Under the pieces are notes generated by a model. That model searched no databases. It was not told the origin of the DNA and saw nothing but the letters and a program-made list of their open reading frames with translations. From Caenorhabditis elegans (lineage: Eukaryota > Nematoda > Chromadorea > Rhabditida > Rhabditidae), in the NCBI RefSeq assembly GCF_000002985.6, contig NC_003283.11, positions 13,516,001-13,580,000 of the forward strand: a stretch of 64,000 bases of DNA. Reading direction: 5' to 3'. Position numbers and translations under genes: made by a program. This document shows positions 13,501-26,100 of this stretch, piece after piece (the first letter of the stretch is position 1; each line of letters opens with the position of its first letter).

Positions 13501-13658
13501 AGACCTGATATACTCAAAGTGAGTCGTTCTTTGAACATTTAAAAAACACTTTTTTGTTTCATTTTCAGATAAAAAATGTACTGGGTAAAAACATTGTTGA
13601 ACAAGAAACTGGAGAAAATTATTTTGCACAATTGAGTAAGCAGTGGCAAAAGGTTTAA
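7530..13658 (+). CDS. Sre-family seven-transmembrane chemoreceptor
   Basis: Exons 7530-7687, 7766-8018, 8065-8154, 8204-8310, 13181-13328, 13375-13518 and 13569-13658 join in frame to 329 aa, a normal length for nematode Sre receptors. Family marks: ERLAATVFVSNYE after TM3, RYQLAENIKALR before TM5, LWSFKDCYR near the C-terminal tail and a final YFAQLSKQW. TM1 follows QWFVG. The start at 7530 is the first in-frame ATG of an open segment that begins after a possible acceptor at 7503, so an extra upstream exon is possible. Known role of the family: chemosensory GPCR in nematode sensory neurons; no ligand can be inferred. Intron 8311-13180 (4.9 kb) is loaded with nested mobile DNA, yet both flanking exons remain in frame (AG|G). 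AATAAA at 13707. The next gene converges tail to tail. Confidence 0.88.
8527..8743 (-). repeat. tRNA-derived SINE, distal part (B box and body)
   Basis: Read on the minus strand from 8743, the sequence runs GTGGTGGCCGCTAGCAGTC, then GGTCACGAGTTCAAGTCC, a tRNA B box, then CGGCCTCACCCCC and a ~150-bp non-tRNA body. The matching A-box part lies 4.1 kb away at 12863-12884, on the other side of an inserted element. Minus-strand order across the gap rebuilds a continuous tRNA-like head, so one SINE was split by the insertion. The exact 3' end of the SINE is not certain. Confidence 0.7.
8961..12588 (+). pseudogene. Decayed multi-exon gene fragment carried inside the transposon
   Basis: Exon-like pieces bounded by AG/GT sites occur at about 8961-9070, 11592-11680, 11730-11832, 11880-12100, 12174-12290 and 12366-12436 + 12485-12588. 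The last pair joins in frame and ends at a TAA at 12586-12588, with AATAAA at 12630. Readable content includes GSDTESIGTASETDA, CSSIRMLASMLQLKNGSRKF, KLQRRLKFIWNLSPEWLF and KRVREQRRSGHTSTNPSPSD. The joins between the second, third and fourth pieces do not hold one frame and internal stops occur, so it is not an intact gene. The palindrome at 9188-11258 lies between the first and second pieces. I do not recognise the parent gene; capture of a host gene is an inference. Confidence 0.5.
9188..11258. repeat. 2.1-kb near-perfect palindrome (~1-kb arms, ~57-nt loop)
   Basis: Left arm ~9188-10196 and right arm ~10254-11258 are inverse copies centred at 10225. Identity is near complete close to the centre (for example the run around TAGGGGTTCTACTGAACCCC) and falls to roughly 85-90% at the outer ends. 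Each arm ends in a CATAAGGG…CCCTTATG minipalindrome. Transcription across it would give a ~1-kb double-stranded RNA. No TIR motif of a named family was recognised. Confidence 0.9.
12863..12884 (-). repeat. tRNA-derived SINE, proximal part (A box)
   Basis: On the minus strand 12884 to 12863 reads TGGGCAGATAGCTCAGTCGG followed by TA. This is a textbook tRNA 5' half with an A box (TAGCTCAGTCGG). It joins the B-box part ending at 8743 once the 4.1-kb element and one TA copy are removed. Confidence 0.7.
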
Positions 13659-13737
13659 GGAGAAGAAAACAAATGGGCATTTGAATATATGTATTATTTA
13701 TATGTAAATAAATTGATTTTTTTGAATCGCTCAAAAT

Positions 13738-14740
13738 CTAGAAGCTATCTTCCTCATTGATGTACTGTTTTGGGTGATGACGGCGTTTTCTGGAGACAAT
13801 GAGCTCTCTTTCTTCTTTTGGGAAAATAGTTTCCAGGTTGAGAACTCCAAGATCAAATGTCTTCTTTGGTGTCTTTCCTTGGGTAATATACGACTTTGGA
13901 ATTAGAAATTTTACTTTGCGGTGGCCGGGCTGAAATATTCTTTGATGATGGAAAAGACATTTTTAAAATGGCTACGGTTTTTGGTTTCTTGAGCTTTTTG
14001 GTTTGATAAGACAAGGAAACAATTTTTATTTCAATCAAAAGGCAAAGTTCAAAAACATTTTTCAGATGGGAGTTCAGAGTTCAATTTTCGGAAAAGTTCC
14101 GATGATCCCTTTTTTCAGAAATTTTTGCCGACTTCTCCAAGCTTTTCAACGGAAAATAAATCAGGTTTCAGATTTGAAAACCTTAATCTTTAAAAAAAAC
14201 AAAATCCTCTCCGTAGCCGAAGTCACAACATTTTCTATGTTCCGTCACTAATCCTTACTAAAAATATTAGAACAATATACCGCTCATGTTTCAAATTTCC
14301 AAATGTCAATTGCTGCGAACGCCTGATTCAGTTCAGAAATTTTATATCTTTGGTCAGTGCAACTATACTACATGTACGTAATCTTACAGTAATCCAGTCA
14401 GACAAAGAAAGGAAATTAGAAGTACAGTGGTATTTTATGCATAGTCTTGCCTACGACTCACAATGTACTTATCATCACAATCGTGATAGACTTTGAAGAT
14501 AGGATCAATTGGTGTCAACTCAGCTTCTCCTCCGGACAATTGGAACTCTCCGTTGCTGTCAGTGTATCCAGCCTCCAAAAGATCATCTGGATCTGGTCCC
14601 GAATCCTCCTCCCACAACTTTATTCTGACATTGGCTGCTGGCTTGTCTCCACAGATCAGACGTCCCTTGACAGCAATCGACTGATCTCGCATTGCTTGGA
14701 CCATCGCCAATGAAAAAAGAGCTAACAGTAAAGTCTGCAT
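13738..14740 (-). CDS. ttr-44: Secreted transthyretin-like (TTR) family protein
   Basis: Two exons, 14740-14462 and 13929-13738, encode 156 aa. Residues 1-16 (MQTLLLALFSLAMVQA) form a signal peptide. The rest carries the nematode TTR-like core: VKGRLICGDKPAANVRIKLW, a DxGPDPDDLL stretch, GEFQLSGG, IDPIFKVYHDCDD, then PKSYITQGKTPKKTFDLG and a final FPKEERE. The open frame of exon 1 continues a few codons past the real donor (GTGAGT at 14461), so a naive model would end falsely as …QDYA. TTTCAG lies just before AACAATG, as in SL trans-splicing. The family is secreted and expanded in nematodes; some members act as bridging or signalling factors, but this one's role is unknown. The symbol is from memory of the locus (C56A3.2) and is less certain than the family call. 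Confidence 0.9.
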
Positions 14741-16026
14741 TGTTCTGAAAATTTTTAAATATTAAGAAAATAGAATATCAGACGGAATTGTGATCGTGCG
14801 TTTTCTAAAACAAAACTCTAAACAAATAAGCAAAAATAATTTTTCAAAACTCTTATCAGTTATATGTTTATCATTGGAGTTTTTGATGCTTATTTGTCCA
14901 GTCAACTAACACAATTAAACTGATAAGAAAAATGAATGTGACAGTTGTATAGAAGCCATTTTGAGAAAAAGAGAGTTAAGGATTAGAAGCAATGAAGGAA
15001 CTAACATAGTTTCAATTGACAAAAAAAAATATGTTTGAAAGAGATTAGATGATTGTTAAGAAACTAGATCTGACGTGTCCATGGATTATACTTTTCAATA
15101 GTTCAACAATGTTTATTCGGAATAACAACTCTCACTCGGGAATCTTGCCCAGAGAGTTATTAATTGAATTATATATTTTCTGAAAACAAACTAACACAGT
15201 GGAAATTCCTAATTCAAAATAAAGTCGTATAAAAACTTTTCCGTTTTAATTTTAAAACACTTACTGGAACATTGCCAAACAAGACTATTTAGTCAGAAGG
15301 AGCCCTAGATAGTGGATCTGCAAAGGAATAGGTTTTCCCCTGTTGGAAGATTTCGAAAGAAAGAAAACCTTCAACCACTTTCCCTTTCAGCCCTTTCAGT
15401 TTTCTGATTTTCAATTAGTAAAGTCTACGAAAATGAGTAAGATACTTTGAAATGTCTTCAAATTGAAAGTTATAATATCTGTGAATCAGCTGTGGAACCC
15501 AGGTTTTAAAATGTTCAACTACAAAACTTCGAAACAATCCAACTTTTGAGTGATTTTTCCACCAAAAACTTATTATTAGACAAATATTTTGAAGAACTTT
15601 TCTTGCCAACTGTACTATTTATCAGGCAGATCTGTCCAATTGAAAACAAAAATGTCGAAACAATAAAAATAATTTTTATAATGCAATCAAATTCAAATTG
15701 AACAAAACAAACCGAAAATACTTACAGAGTGTGAACACGTATTTCAAGTGGGCGGAGAGAAGAAATTTTGGGCATCGGGATGGGGGAAAAATATATTTGG
15801 GATGGAGACTAGATATGAAATATATTTTCAATATGAAAAATACAAAAAATGAGAGTGAGACTGAAATTTACTGAGATTGATCATTTACTAGCGTTCGAAA
15901 TTCAGTTTTATACAGAGGGGAATATGTTTTTTTCTGACTATTTTTTCATTTACCTGTAAATATTTTTATATTGAAGAAATGATCAAGCATCAGAATAATC
16001 TCAATTCTCAATGAGCAAATAAAAAC
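14741..16026. other. Intergenic: upstream of the TTR gene, downstream of the GPCR
   Basis: AT-rich sequence with no exon chain. It must hold the promoter of the minus-strand TTR gene. A GGGCGGAG-containing stretch near 15751-15790 stands out by base composition. No recognisable repeat or RNA gene is visible. Confidence 0.5.
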
Positions 16027-19000
16027 CTAAAGAGCAGTGATAGAGATTGTTTCATTATTTGGCAATTGATTCAAAGGACGAACATAAATTCTTGGATGTC
16101 TTCCATTCGATGATTCAACATCTACAATGTTCACCTCGGCAAGCCAACGTTTTGGTGTACGCGAGGAGATCTGCATTTTCATCTATATTGAAAAAAAGAA
16201 CATTGAAGATTAATTCTTTTGAGAAAGTATTATATTACCTGACTTCCATCATCCCATCCGGAATCTATGTCATCATCGATGTTTGGCCAATCAACATTTG
16301 GAAGGTTTCTCGTGGTTAAGGGTTGCCAGATTGGGGATGCTGCACTTTCAGATTCTGGGAAACAGATTTTTGCAGGAGATTTTTTAGTTTTGACAAAAAA
16401 ATCGGGTGACAAGAATCACATCTACCCGTAATGGGACGAGGGGCTTTTCTTTTCAGTCATTTTTCATTTCTCACCTGCAAAACTGGCTTGATCACTTCTA
16501 TTCAGATCAAGTGATGGTAGAATCAATTTTGTACTACTGCTTCCATTTTGACTCTGAAATCAATAAACAATAAAAACTCATTCCATTTCCTTGAAAATTT
16601 CTGTTACCTTTTCGATAACGAGTCTTGTGGAAACTGGCTGATAAGCTGAGTAGTTACGTGAGCCGGCTGGTACACAACAACAGCAATACTCCTCGATTAA
16701 AACTCTTTTCAGCTTCTTCCAGTATATTCTGAAAATATTTTGATTTGAAAGAGAAAAAATAAATGAAAAGTCTTACAGGAAAACATCTCTGTAGTCTGTG
16801 TTAAAAATAAAATAGATAATGCAATTGACTGAAGAGTTGAACACAACTAAGAAGTTACTGGTGTCTGACAAAAAGTTTAGCAGAACCGGCGATGGCTCAG
16901 TGAAGTTTTCGATAAAGTTTACTACAAGAGCCTAAAACGTTTAAATGTTTAAGAGAAAGTGAAACTCAAGTAGTAACTAACCAAAGTATTACAAGCCAAA
17001 AATAAAATAACAACCATGATCATTGTAATTGTATCATCAGATGTTCCTTCATTTTTTGGTGCCGATTCATCTGTTTTTGCCTTAGACTGCCTTTTCACAA
17101 TAATTGCATTGATACACAGTAAGAAGAAAAATGGTAAAAGTGTCATTAGGACCATGTACATATATCTGAAAATTACGATGTTGGGGATATAGTTTTTGAG
17201 GTCTACGATTTTGTTTTAAGTGTTTAAGGGAGGAGTAACTTTAGCAATACGTAGGTATGTTTTTTGAGTCTACGTAGATGGTTCATCTAATTTATCAGAA
17301 AAAATACTAAGTCCGGGTAATGTTCCTACTTCTCGACTCAACAAGTAATTGTTTTTTTTTATAGTTTGAAGTTTACTATGTATTTTTTTATCTTTGAAAT
17401 GGACCAATAAAAGGAATATGTCACTTTTTTCAACAAAATTTATTTCTAGATATAAATTTAATTTCGGTTTACCCATTTTGCTGACAAATAAAACTTACAT
17501 ATTGTAAACTGAATTAATTGTGACAAAAAGTGATGTTGGGCAAATCTCGATGACTTGTTCTTTTGTAATATCATTAAAACACTTTCGTAAATTGAACTGC
17601 GGAAAGCGTAATGAGTTGTACATAATTGAAACAACAACTATTGAAATGCATATTTGTTTGGCTCGACGAACGGTGCAATAATGTTTTGCTTGTTTTGCCC
17701 AGCATACCTGAAATTTCAGCGATTTTAAATTCTCAACTAGTCAAAAAAAAAATGAAGCGTACATTCACAAAACAATCGACAGCGGCAGCCACTGTGAAAT
17801 AGATACTGCAAGTTTGTGCCATATATCCAAATGGAAGTGTGTAAACAGTGGTGTAGGGAGCCTGAGTGAGCTCTGGAATGTACGATCGGGCAGAGTCGAT
17901 CCAGAATATGAAGAGACCGGTCACAATGACCATAAAGTCACTGCACGCCAGAAATAATAGGTACGTGTTTGCGGAGTTTTGTAATCGTTTTCTTGTGTAT
18001 AAAAATACATTGATTATGTTTGTGAGCACTCCGAAAACTGAAAGGACGGGGAGGGCAAGGATGATCGTCAGGTAGTTGGCCCTGAAAAAGTGATTTTCAG
18101 AGTTTTATTTGGAGAGCTATAACTCAAATTAAATCCGTTTTTATAGGTTTGTTGGCAAATGTAAATCGAGTTTTTGAAGTTGATCATGAAATTGATTGCA
18201 GATTTTTCAAAATTTTTTTTTGATAAATCGCAGTGGTATTCAAAGAGCATCCGCGTTGCACAAGTATGCTTACCTGCCTGCTTCAAATGTAACCTTTGCT
18301 CGTACCTACTACCAGAGTACACTTGTTAATATTTTATTTTCTTGCGATTCTCTAATAAATCGCAAAACTCAAAAAAATTAGGGAAGGTGAATTTGGATCT
18401 ACTCATATTTGAGTCGCAACGAACTATCAATTTCAAACAAAAATTCGTAAAAGTGATCGGTAGGCACGCACAAAGACATGAAGGCGTACCTGCCTACCAA
18501 TTTTTAAAACTTTTACAACATACCATTCGAAAAACGGTGAATAATCGTCTCTCTGAATATCGGAGCATAAACATTCTGTCGAGTTCTCGCTGCCTTCCCA
18601 CTCCAGAATCATGATGCTGAAACATGAAAATATTTAAAACTTTTGAATAAAAAAGAGCACATGAAAAGTATCATTTCTCTCCCTCCCCAAAAAAGTCTCG
18701 GAATCTGTGGGCGGAGAGATGACAAGAGGTCTCCACAGAAAGAATCAGATTTCTCAACTTTTTTGACGTTCTTCTAATTAACGCACATTGCTCTTTTTGA
18801 TACTTTAAGACACTCTAAAGTTCGAGTAGGTCAGACATTGGTTTAGGTCGTGAATACGTCAAGTTTATGGTTGACAAGGTTCATTTGCAAGTTGGCCCAT
18901 TTCATATTTAGAATTAAAATTTTCACAACTTTTTGGTCATTGATTTTGTGAATCACATTTTCTGAAATCTGACTCTTTTTTTCTCATTTTTTTTTCATTT

Positions 19001-20105
19001 TGAGGGCACAGCTAAAAATGTTTTTCCTTTTATTTTCTCTTTCAATACACCAAAGATAATTGGGTCGACGTCGGAAAAAAAAGAAGAAATTCAAAACACA
19101 AAGATTTTTAGATCTCAAAAATGAAAATGAAGGAAAACGTGCTTAAACTGCTGGAATTAGATGCTTATTGTACCCTTTTTAGTTCATTTTGTACTCGAAT
19201 GCTTTACGTCACAATTGTGCACACAATACCTCCGCTACAATTCAATTTTTAGAAACCGCGAGGTCAATGGAAGATATGTTTTTCAGTGCTTCATGAGCTC
19301 TCATTCATTCAACTTAGTTGAAAACGTAGTCATCTGGAAATCAATTAAACGAAAAATGAAATGAATGGGCTTTGATGTAGCTGCAGTTTTGAAGAAAAGT
19401 GGAAAAACTAAGGCAGACTATTTAATTTTTCAAAGATCAAGTGCTGATTAGTTTCGCTGTTTTTTTTCGCAGAATAAGTACGTCTAATGTTCTGAAAAAA
19501 ATTACATTCAATTTGCAAAAAAAAAATAAATTTAACTTTATAAGCGCTGAAGTCATCAAGTGACATTGTAGCTAGAATATAGCAAAACACGAATTCAAAA
19601 AAGAAGATTTTAGCTTAAAGTTTGGCTAAATTATATCTAGAAAAAAAGGTTACAAAATCTGTAACATATTAGTTAAAATTTTTATGAGAATTTTATGTTT
19701 ACTTTTAAAAATTAGTTAGATCAAAAATTAATATTTCATAAACCTAAACTGTTGGATTTTTTCTGAGTTTACAAAATTAAATCTGAAGCGTTATTAAATT
19801 CAATTTTCTATAACGGTAGTTTCTTCAAAAATTCTCCAAAACCAACTACATATAAATCCTACTTTTTTCAATAAAAATATCCTAATAGATTTTTGAAATT
19901 GGAAAATTTTCCGTACCCTATCATATTAATGATTCTTATTAGTTTTAAAAAGGAAAACAAATATTTATATTTGCGTTACTTGTTTTTTTGTTTTCTTGAA
20001 CCTAGTAAATATATACACATTTAACTTCAGCTGCAGTTTTTATTGAATTACTTACTCTGGTATCAATGGTATCATTCCTTCGAGTATAGTAGCCGTCCGG
20101 TTCAT
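16027..20105 (-). CDS. frpr-5: FMRFamide-peptide-receptor-like rhodopsin-class GPCR
   Basis: Ten exons (20105-20056, 18616-18524, 18081-17763, 17707-17499, 17165-16982, 16931-16777, 16728-16608, 16553-16475, 16354-16239, 16170-16027) join to 489 aa. The N-terminus has the sites NRT and NST for N-glycosylation. TM1 contains GVLTNIINVFLY; TM2 LLFLACSDF; TM7 NSSVNCIIYFIF. A short YWKKLKR helix-8 region and four consecutive Cys (EEYCCCCVPAG, possible palmitoylation) follow. The DRY position reads DCFVNV. The C-terminal tail is acidic and Ser/Thr-rich. The 50-nt first exon is inferred: it gives MNRTATILEG… and joins in frame to exon 2, where a second ATG at 18612 could start a shorter form. Likely a peptide receptor in neurons (family knowledge). 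Symbol from memory of C56A3.3. Confidence 0.85.
18262..18500. repeat. TAGGCAGG-type dispersed repeat inside a GPCR intron
   Basis: The intron contains ATGCTTACCTGCCTGC near 18267 and, ~200 bp on, GGTAGGCACGCAC and GCGTACCTGCCTACC (18459-18499). The paired GGTAGGCA / TGCCTACC motifs form a loose inverted repeat. The same motif family occurs at four other places in the window. Confidence 0.55.
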
Positions 20106-23100
20106 CCTTCAGAATTTATAAATTTAAAGAAAATCTAGCTTGAAAGTCAGAAATGAAAATCTTGAGAAAAATACTTGAGCAGCAAGACAGGAATAATTTC
20201 TTACAAACTAAGAAAAGAAAAAAACGGTGAAAAAATAAACTGGGGCGGAGTTTGGAAGCTGGAAAATCGGGGGAAAAGTTGAAAGCGGAGGAAAGGACCT
20301 CCCAAAGAAAATGGAAAATTGGATTCTAAATTTGAGTTTATGTGGAGCAAATTGATTGTGAAAGATAGATTGGATGGGTAATCTAATCTGAGAAAAGGAA
20401 ATAATTGGAAAGGTAAATTATGTTAAGTTGGTTGGAGATTTCTTAGAAAAAAAAGAAGTCGATGTAGGCTTGATGATCATTGAAAATGTTGTACTTTAAA
20501 TGGGTAATTATTTCGAGATTGGAAAAGGTATAGAAAATTGAGAAAGGAATCTTCTGGTGGTGACTGTCTAAATTCAATTTTAAGTTTTCAGTCTTCATAG
20601 CTTAAAATTGAAAACATGAATACATTAATAACTTAATGTATTTGGAAACCAGCCTATTCAATGGTTTTTTCCAATGATTTTTTGAACATTTTTCCATTAA
20701 CTTTCTTATTCTTTCAGAGCAAAATTATCACGTGTAAAATTTTTGCTACTTTCAAACTATTTTCTAACAAGAATTCCCGTTCTAGAGTAATGCAGAGTTG
20801 AAATACAAAGTAGTATGGAAAGGTTAGGCAGTGAAATAGAAAAAAAGAGCATCACGTCGCCGCGATGATCGTCGTCAAAATGACATGTGGAGTTGAGAGA
20901 GGAGGGAAGAACTGCTAGATTTCACACATTTTTGTGGTATGTCTTGTCGATTTTTTTTATTTTTTACATTACATTTGTTCATTAGTTTTTTTTTTCATTT
21001 CTTGGTGTGGTTTTAATCATTTTTCCGCTGTCTATTGAGACATAGAAAAATCAGCAGCTACAACATCATTAAAAATGAGGAAGCATGGCAAAAAAATATT
21101 CCGTTTTTCCAGATAATTGAAACTTGAATTGATATTTGATATTAAAACTACCTTTTTTTGAATTAAAACTACCTTTTTTGAATTATCAAGTTTCAAGTTC
21201 CCAGTCTTAAACAAGTATTCCAGCAGATTTATCTGCCTACCTACAAGTGGGCCTGGGTTTCAATAAATTGATTGGAATGAGAAAAAGAGGAATTTTTAAA
21301 TATACTTCACAAAAATGCAGAAAGCAGCAAAAGATAGGCACAGTGGGCAGGCACGAGGCAAGGTTATAGGCAAGAAGGGGTGCCTACTTCCCATGGAAAC
21401 CTTGCAATTAGTGTATGTACGTGAAAACGGAACATCTGAGAAATGGGTGCTTAGATAATCGGGATCTGGTTTAAAAAAAACCCTATTTCTTCCTATTTCT
21501 ATTCTAAAAATCCGACCGAACACCTCCAGTCTGTAAAAAGTGTGGGAGAAATAAATTAACTTATTTTTTCATCCAGTGCAAATTGAATTAACCAATAAGA
21601 CACAGTCCTAAGAAATTCTTCCACTTCAAAACGTCATTCTGATTTTTGAACTGAATAAGGACCATTTCAATATTGTCACTTGGATTTTCATCTTGCACTA
21701 GAGAGATGACGAATAGTCACTAGTTTGAAGATCATAAGGACATACTTTTGGAAGAAGAATAACTTTGACAATATAGAGAAAACAAGAACCAGCTTAAGTA
21801 TACGTCTGTTTCAGAAACAAAAAAGGTTCTTTGCCGAATGTAATGGCGGCGGCAAAGGCTTTGTGGGAATAATCTGGAGAGGAAACTGAAGGGAAGAAAA
21901 AGTTGGAGAAAAGAGGAAGTAAACTGAAAGAAAGACCGGATGAAGACGATATCGATAAATTAACTGAAAGTTTGAAGGGTTCCGCTTTTCAGATTAAAAA
22001 AATAAAAGATTAGGTGAATGCTCAATGAGCAAAGCACAATTTTAAGTAGGACGCTTTGCAGTCAAAACCAAGGTAAGACTATAGCAGAATTAATAATGTA
22101 TATTATTGGAAAGTTGTGATTCTTAATGGAGTCACAGAATTTTGTTTCTCAACAGGATAGAGAAAATGACCATTCGAATCTCTTACTATTAGAAGCTAAT
22201 TTGCACACTTTTCCCACCAATGTACTACATAGTTGGTCGCTTCACCCGTATAAACCGAGACTTCATTTTAATTTTGGAAGAATGTAAATTAGATCTCCGT
22301 CTTCATTTCTTTTTACTCAGTATTTAGTATTTACATGTGAGACAAAATGATGACAAAGTATGGACGTTGGCTTATTTTTGTCGGAGTGTATTTAATGAGA
22401 ATTCGTGTTACAATCTGAGTCCAAATTCTGGAAATGGTGGGTCTACACATGTGATCACATAGACAGGACAGGAAAAAGATCTTCAATTAAACTCGAATTT
22501 GTTGTAAAAACACAAAAGTTTAGAAAACCTTCCTGGTTCGTGACCAATGATCTAAAACCCAAAACACGAGGTAACCTACGTCTGCTGTGGGCATGTTTAA
22601 TGAAATTTTGGTGCTTAATTTAGCTTAATTTTTGAAATTTCATGGTAAAGAAATAAAACAAAGAAATCAATTGTATTTTGTCAATAGGCACAGTAGACAT
22701 AAGTACGGCCAATTGAGATATTTTTTCCTCCATGGATAGCTTGTTCCTGGTAAAAGAGACTGCTACTTTCTGAATAGGAGAAACCTTCAAATCCTTATCT
22801 AAAGCTCACGATCTATTGGAAACGTCAGAATCAAATATAACTTTTTGAAAATGAAACTAAAAAGAAGAGATCTCCGAAATCCAAACATCAAAATGAAGGC
22901 GAAACAGACAAATATGAAAAATCCAACTTGATCATTTTTAAATTTTAGAATTCAAAACCATGTTGAGTGGCCACGCATCCATCTTTTAAAATTGTCAAAT
23001 TCTTTTATTTTTCCCATTTCACACTACTTTTAACAAACGTGAACGTCTGGGAAGGTAAAGTCGTGAACTAAAGACGTGGTTTTGCCAAAAATGAGTGTTT

Positions 23101-26100
23101 TTCCCATGTCGAGAAATGTAAAAAAAATTGCGAATTTCGCGTCATTTCGCTGCTTACTTGCATTGCAAAAAAAATTGTCGAGAAATGTAGAAAAATTCAC
23201 TTGCATCATCCCATAAAAAATTGAAACCTCGCTGTGTTTCTCTATGGTAATTTTCAAGGATTAACCCGAGAATTCTTATATGTTATGATGAGTAGAAAAT
23301 GGAGTAGTAATGTAGATGTCAACACAAGAAGGACACAAAAGAAAATGAGTAGATGCTCCGAGGGAGGGGTGGATGGATAATTCAAAACATAATAACTGGA
23401 AACCAAAGGAACGAGGATGTTCCTTTTATTTTTTCTTTCTACGCAAACGGAAGACATTCGGAGAATTTCTTCGTTTTTACGCTTCTAGCGAGATTTATAG
23501 ACGATGATCTAGAAAAGAGTGACGAAAGTTATTTCAAAGTGGAATGGGAACGCTTGGAAGGATGTGACCCTGGTAGCTCACATTGAAACGAAAAAATATT
23601 TCCAATAAACACAGATATCAATTTTAAGGTGGAGTAGTGCCAGTGAATAAATTTTTGGAAACCACTCATGACCAAATATCATAGTAAAACTTCAAAAATG
23701 GTTTAAAAATTTTTAGTGACAAACAAAAAGTGGCAATTACTGAGTTTTTGCGACTTTTAAAAAAAAAACTATGGCGCTGTCACATGTTTGAAACCCTACA
23801 TTGTTTGAATATTAATATTTAAAATATAAATAGACCATAAAATCCGAAGGAAATCTTTTTTTTTTTTTGAATTTTTTCACTATGTTTTTTTTTTTAATTT
23901 TAGGTGAACTGAGATTCTTGTTTCGACAAGAAAACCTCTTTTTGGTGGGAAAACAGTTTATCTTTGGAACATGATTCCCTAATTTGTTTTTCTTAGATTC
24001 AAAATTTACCAGTTTTCCTTTGCCAATGAGCTTTATGAAATTTTTAAGAAACTTACAATAAATTCAATTGCGAAGTCTTTCAAAAATATTCAGATTTTCA
24101 ACAAAAGTGTTATGTTTTGAACTGTGTTTTTTGATTTATAAAGATGAAATGAGATCATGAGAAAAGATCTAGTCGTTCTTTCTCATGATCTTTGCCAAAT
24201 ATAAATCCCACGGCTCCATCTTTTTGTATATCAAGGCGTATGTGTCATAGTAGATATCACAAAAATTAAGGGCAACATAGATTCAGAAGCCATATATTTT
24301 TTAATCAAACGACGATGAGAAAGAACACGTGGCTCAGCTGGTTGAATCTCGGAGCCCGTCCGTCCCGATTCTCTAACCCTGAGGGAATGAGAAAAAAGTC
24401 AAAAGCATGAAGAATGTACACCGACTCATCATCGACACATTTGTCATAAGCTGCTCTCCTCAAGCTTCAGAGCCGCGAACATCTTGATGTTCCCTCTGGA
24501 GCCGCAGCCAGCGGCGTGACATTTTCTGAATTATGCGCTGGCTGGAGCAACTGAACGAAAACGACAGAAAAATTAAGAGGAGGATTGAACAAAAATGACC
24601 GGATGGGATTGGGTTACCGTATATGGTGGTACCAAGAGTTTTGCACATAAACTATGACGCAATGAGGATTTTGAACCGAAGTATTGGTGGGAACATAGGA
24701 AAATGATTGGGTGGTGAATAAAAAGCGAAATTTGATATTTAAGGAGAAGCTGCTGTTTTATTTTGAGACAAACAAACAACTGGAACTCGAGATGATGATG
24801 GAGATGTAAAAATGGTTGAGCAGATGACCAATTGGGACACCATCAAATGTTCAAATTAACAATAGGATGGAAAACAGGTTTGTGAGCTTCTGTTGCTAAA
24901 ATAAGTTGTGAGTATTCAATAAATTTTCAGATGATATGACTACCAAAGTTTTCAAATTTTTGTACACATCTATTGAAAATCTAATGATGTTAAAAAATTA
25001 GTTCACCTAGGTTGTAGAGTTCTCACGATATTGTTTCTCGCTTACTAATTTCTGAAGCTGATAGTTTTCAAATGTTAATTTTATTCGACGATTATAAAGT
25101 ATTAAATAAATTCAAGCAATTAGATTTTCGATACCTTTGTCTTCTCAGACGGGCTAAAACAGCAAAAATAGTAATTATCGAGATGAGCACGTGGTCAATG
25201 AGCTTGTATGATCAGTTTTATATATTAAATGATTATCAAAGAATCACAAGAAATGAAATACACATACATATGTATCAGAATTTTTTTTCCATATTCCCTT
25301 TTGATTTCTCATTGTTCACTCAATAAATAATACATAAATCAAGAAGTCAGCTGCGTGAATGGAAGGCGTTCGTAGAAGCTAGAATAAAAAATAAAATCGA
25401 ATTAGATTGGTCCTTACAAAAAATTGTTGAATCCAGACTTGCAGTTAAAATAAAGTGGTTGTAGAATAGGGAAAGCTGAATATTTTGAAAATTTATTTGG
25501 GAAGTTTCAGTCAATAGAATTCCGAAAATGTGCTACATTTTAAAAACAAAAAAAAACAACGTAATTTTCAAACGGAACTGAATCATTGTTAGCCGTTTTT
25601 GTGCCGAAGTTGATATCGGGGGTTGGAGGAAAGATGTAAGTGGATATGAGATGTTGTCATTGAGCAGGTTAAAATGAGACAATGGAGTTACAAAGAAAAA
25701 GTACAAAGATCTTCAACGTAATTTACATTCATTTTTTATTCCTGGAAATGTATCGGAAAACATTAGAAATCATATTAGACAAGAGACAACATACATACAA
25801 AATGTACCGGAAAGAGGCTTAATTAGAAGAATGAGAGCAATTTTTTTCAAATGTACTTATAATATTTAGCAATTCTCGCGGGAAACAAAACATAGTTGAA
25901 TTAAGTCACTTAAAAAGTTTCGAGTCAGAGAATTTGATATTTTTCACATTATAATTTTGAATGTCGAGCGGCAAAATACAACTTTTTCTACGATTTATAT
26001 ACACTATTATGTTTTGAATTCGTAATCAAACATTATTAAGTTTCAAGCATGCGATGCTGATCTAAATATTTTTGAAAATCCAATGTAGTATGTATTTGAA

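Noticed and set aside
24325-24385. tRNA gene (GTGGCTCAGCTGGTTGAA looks like an A box)
   Set aside because: No B box at the right distance and no pairing acceptor or anticodon stem.
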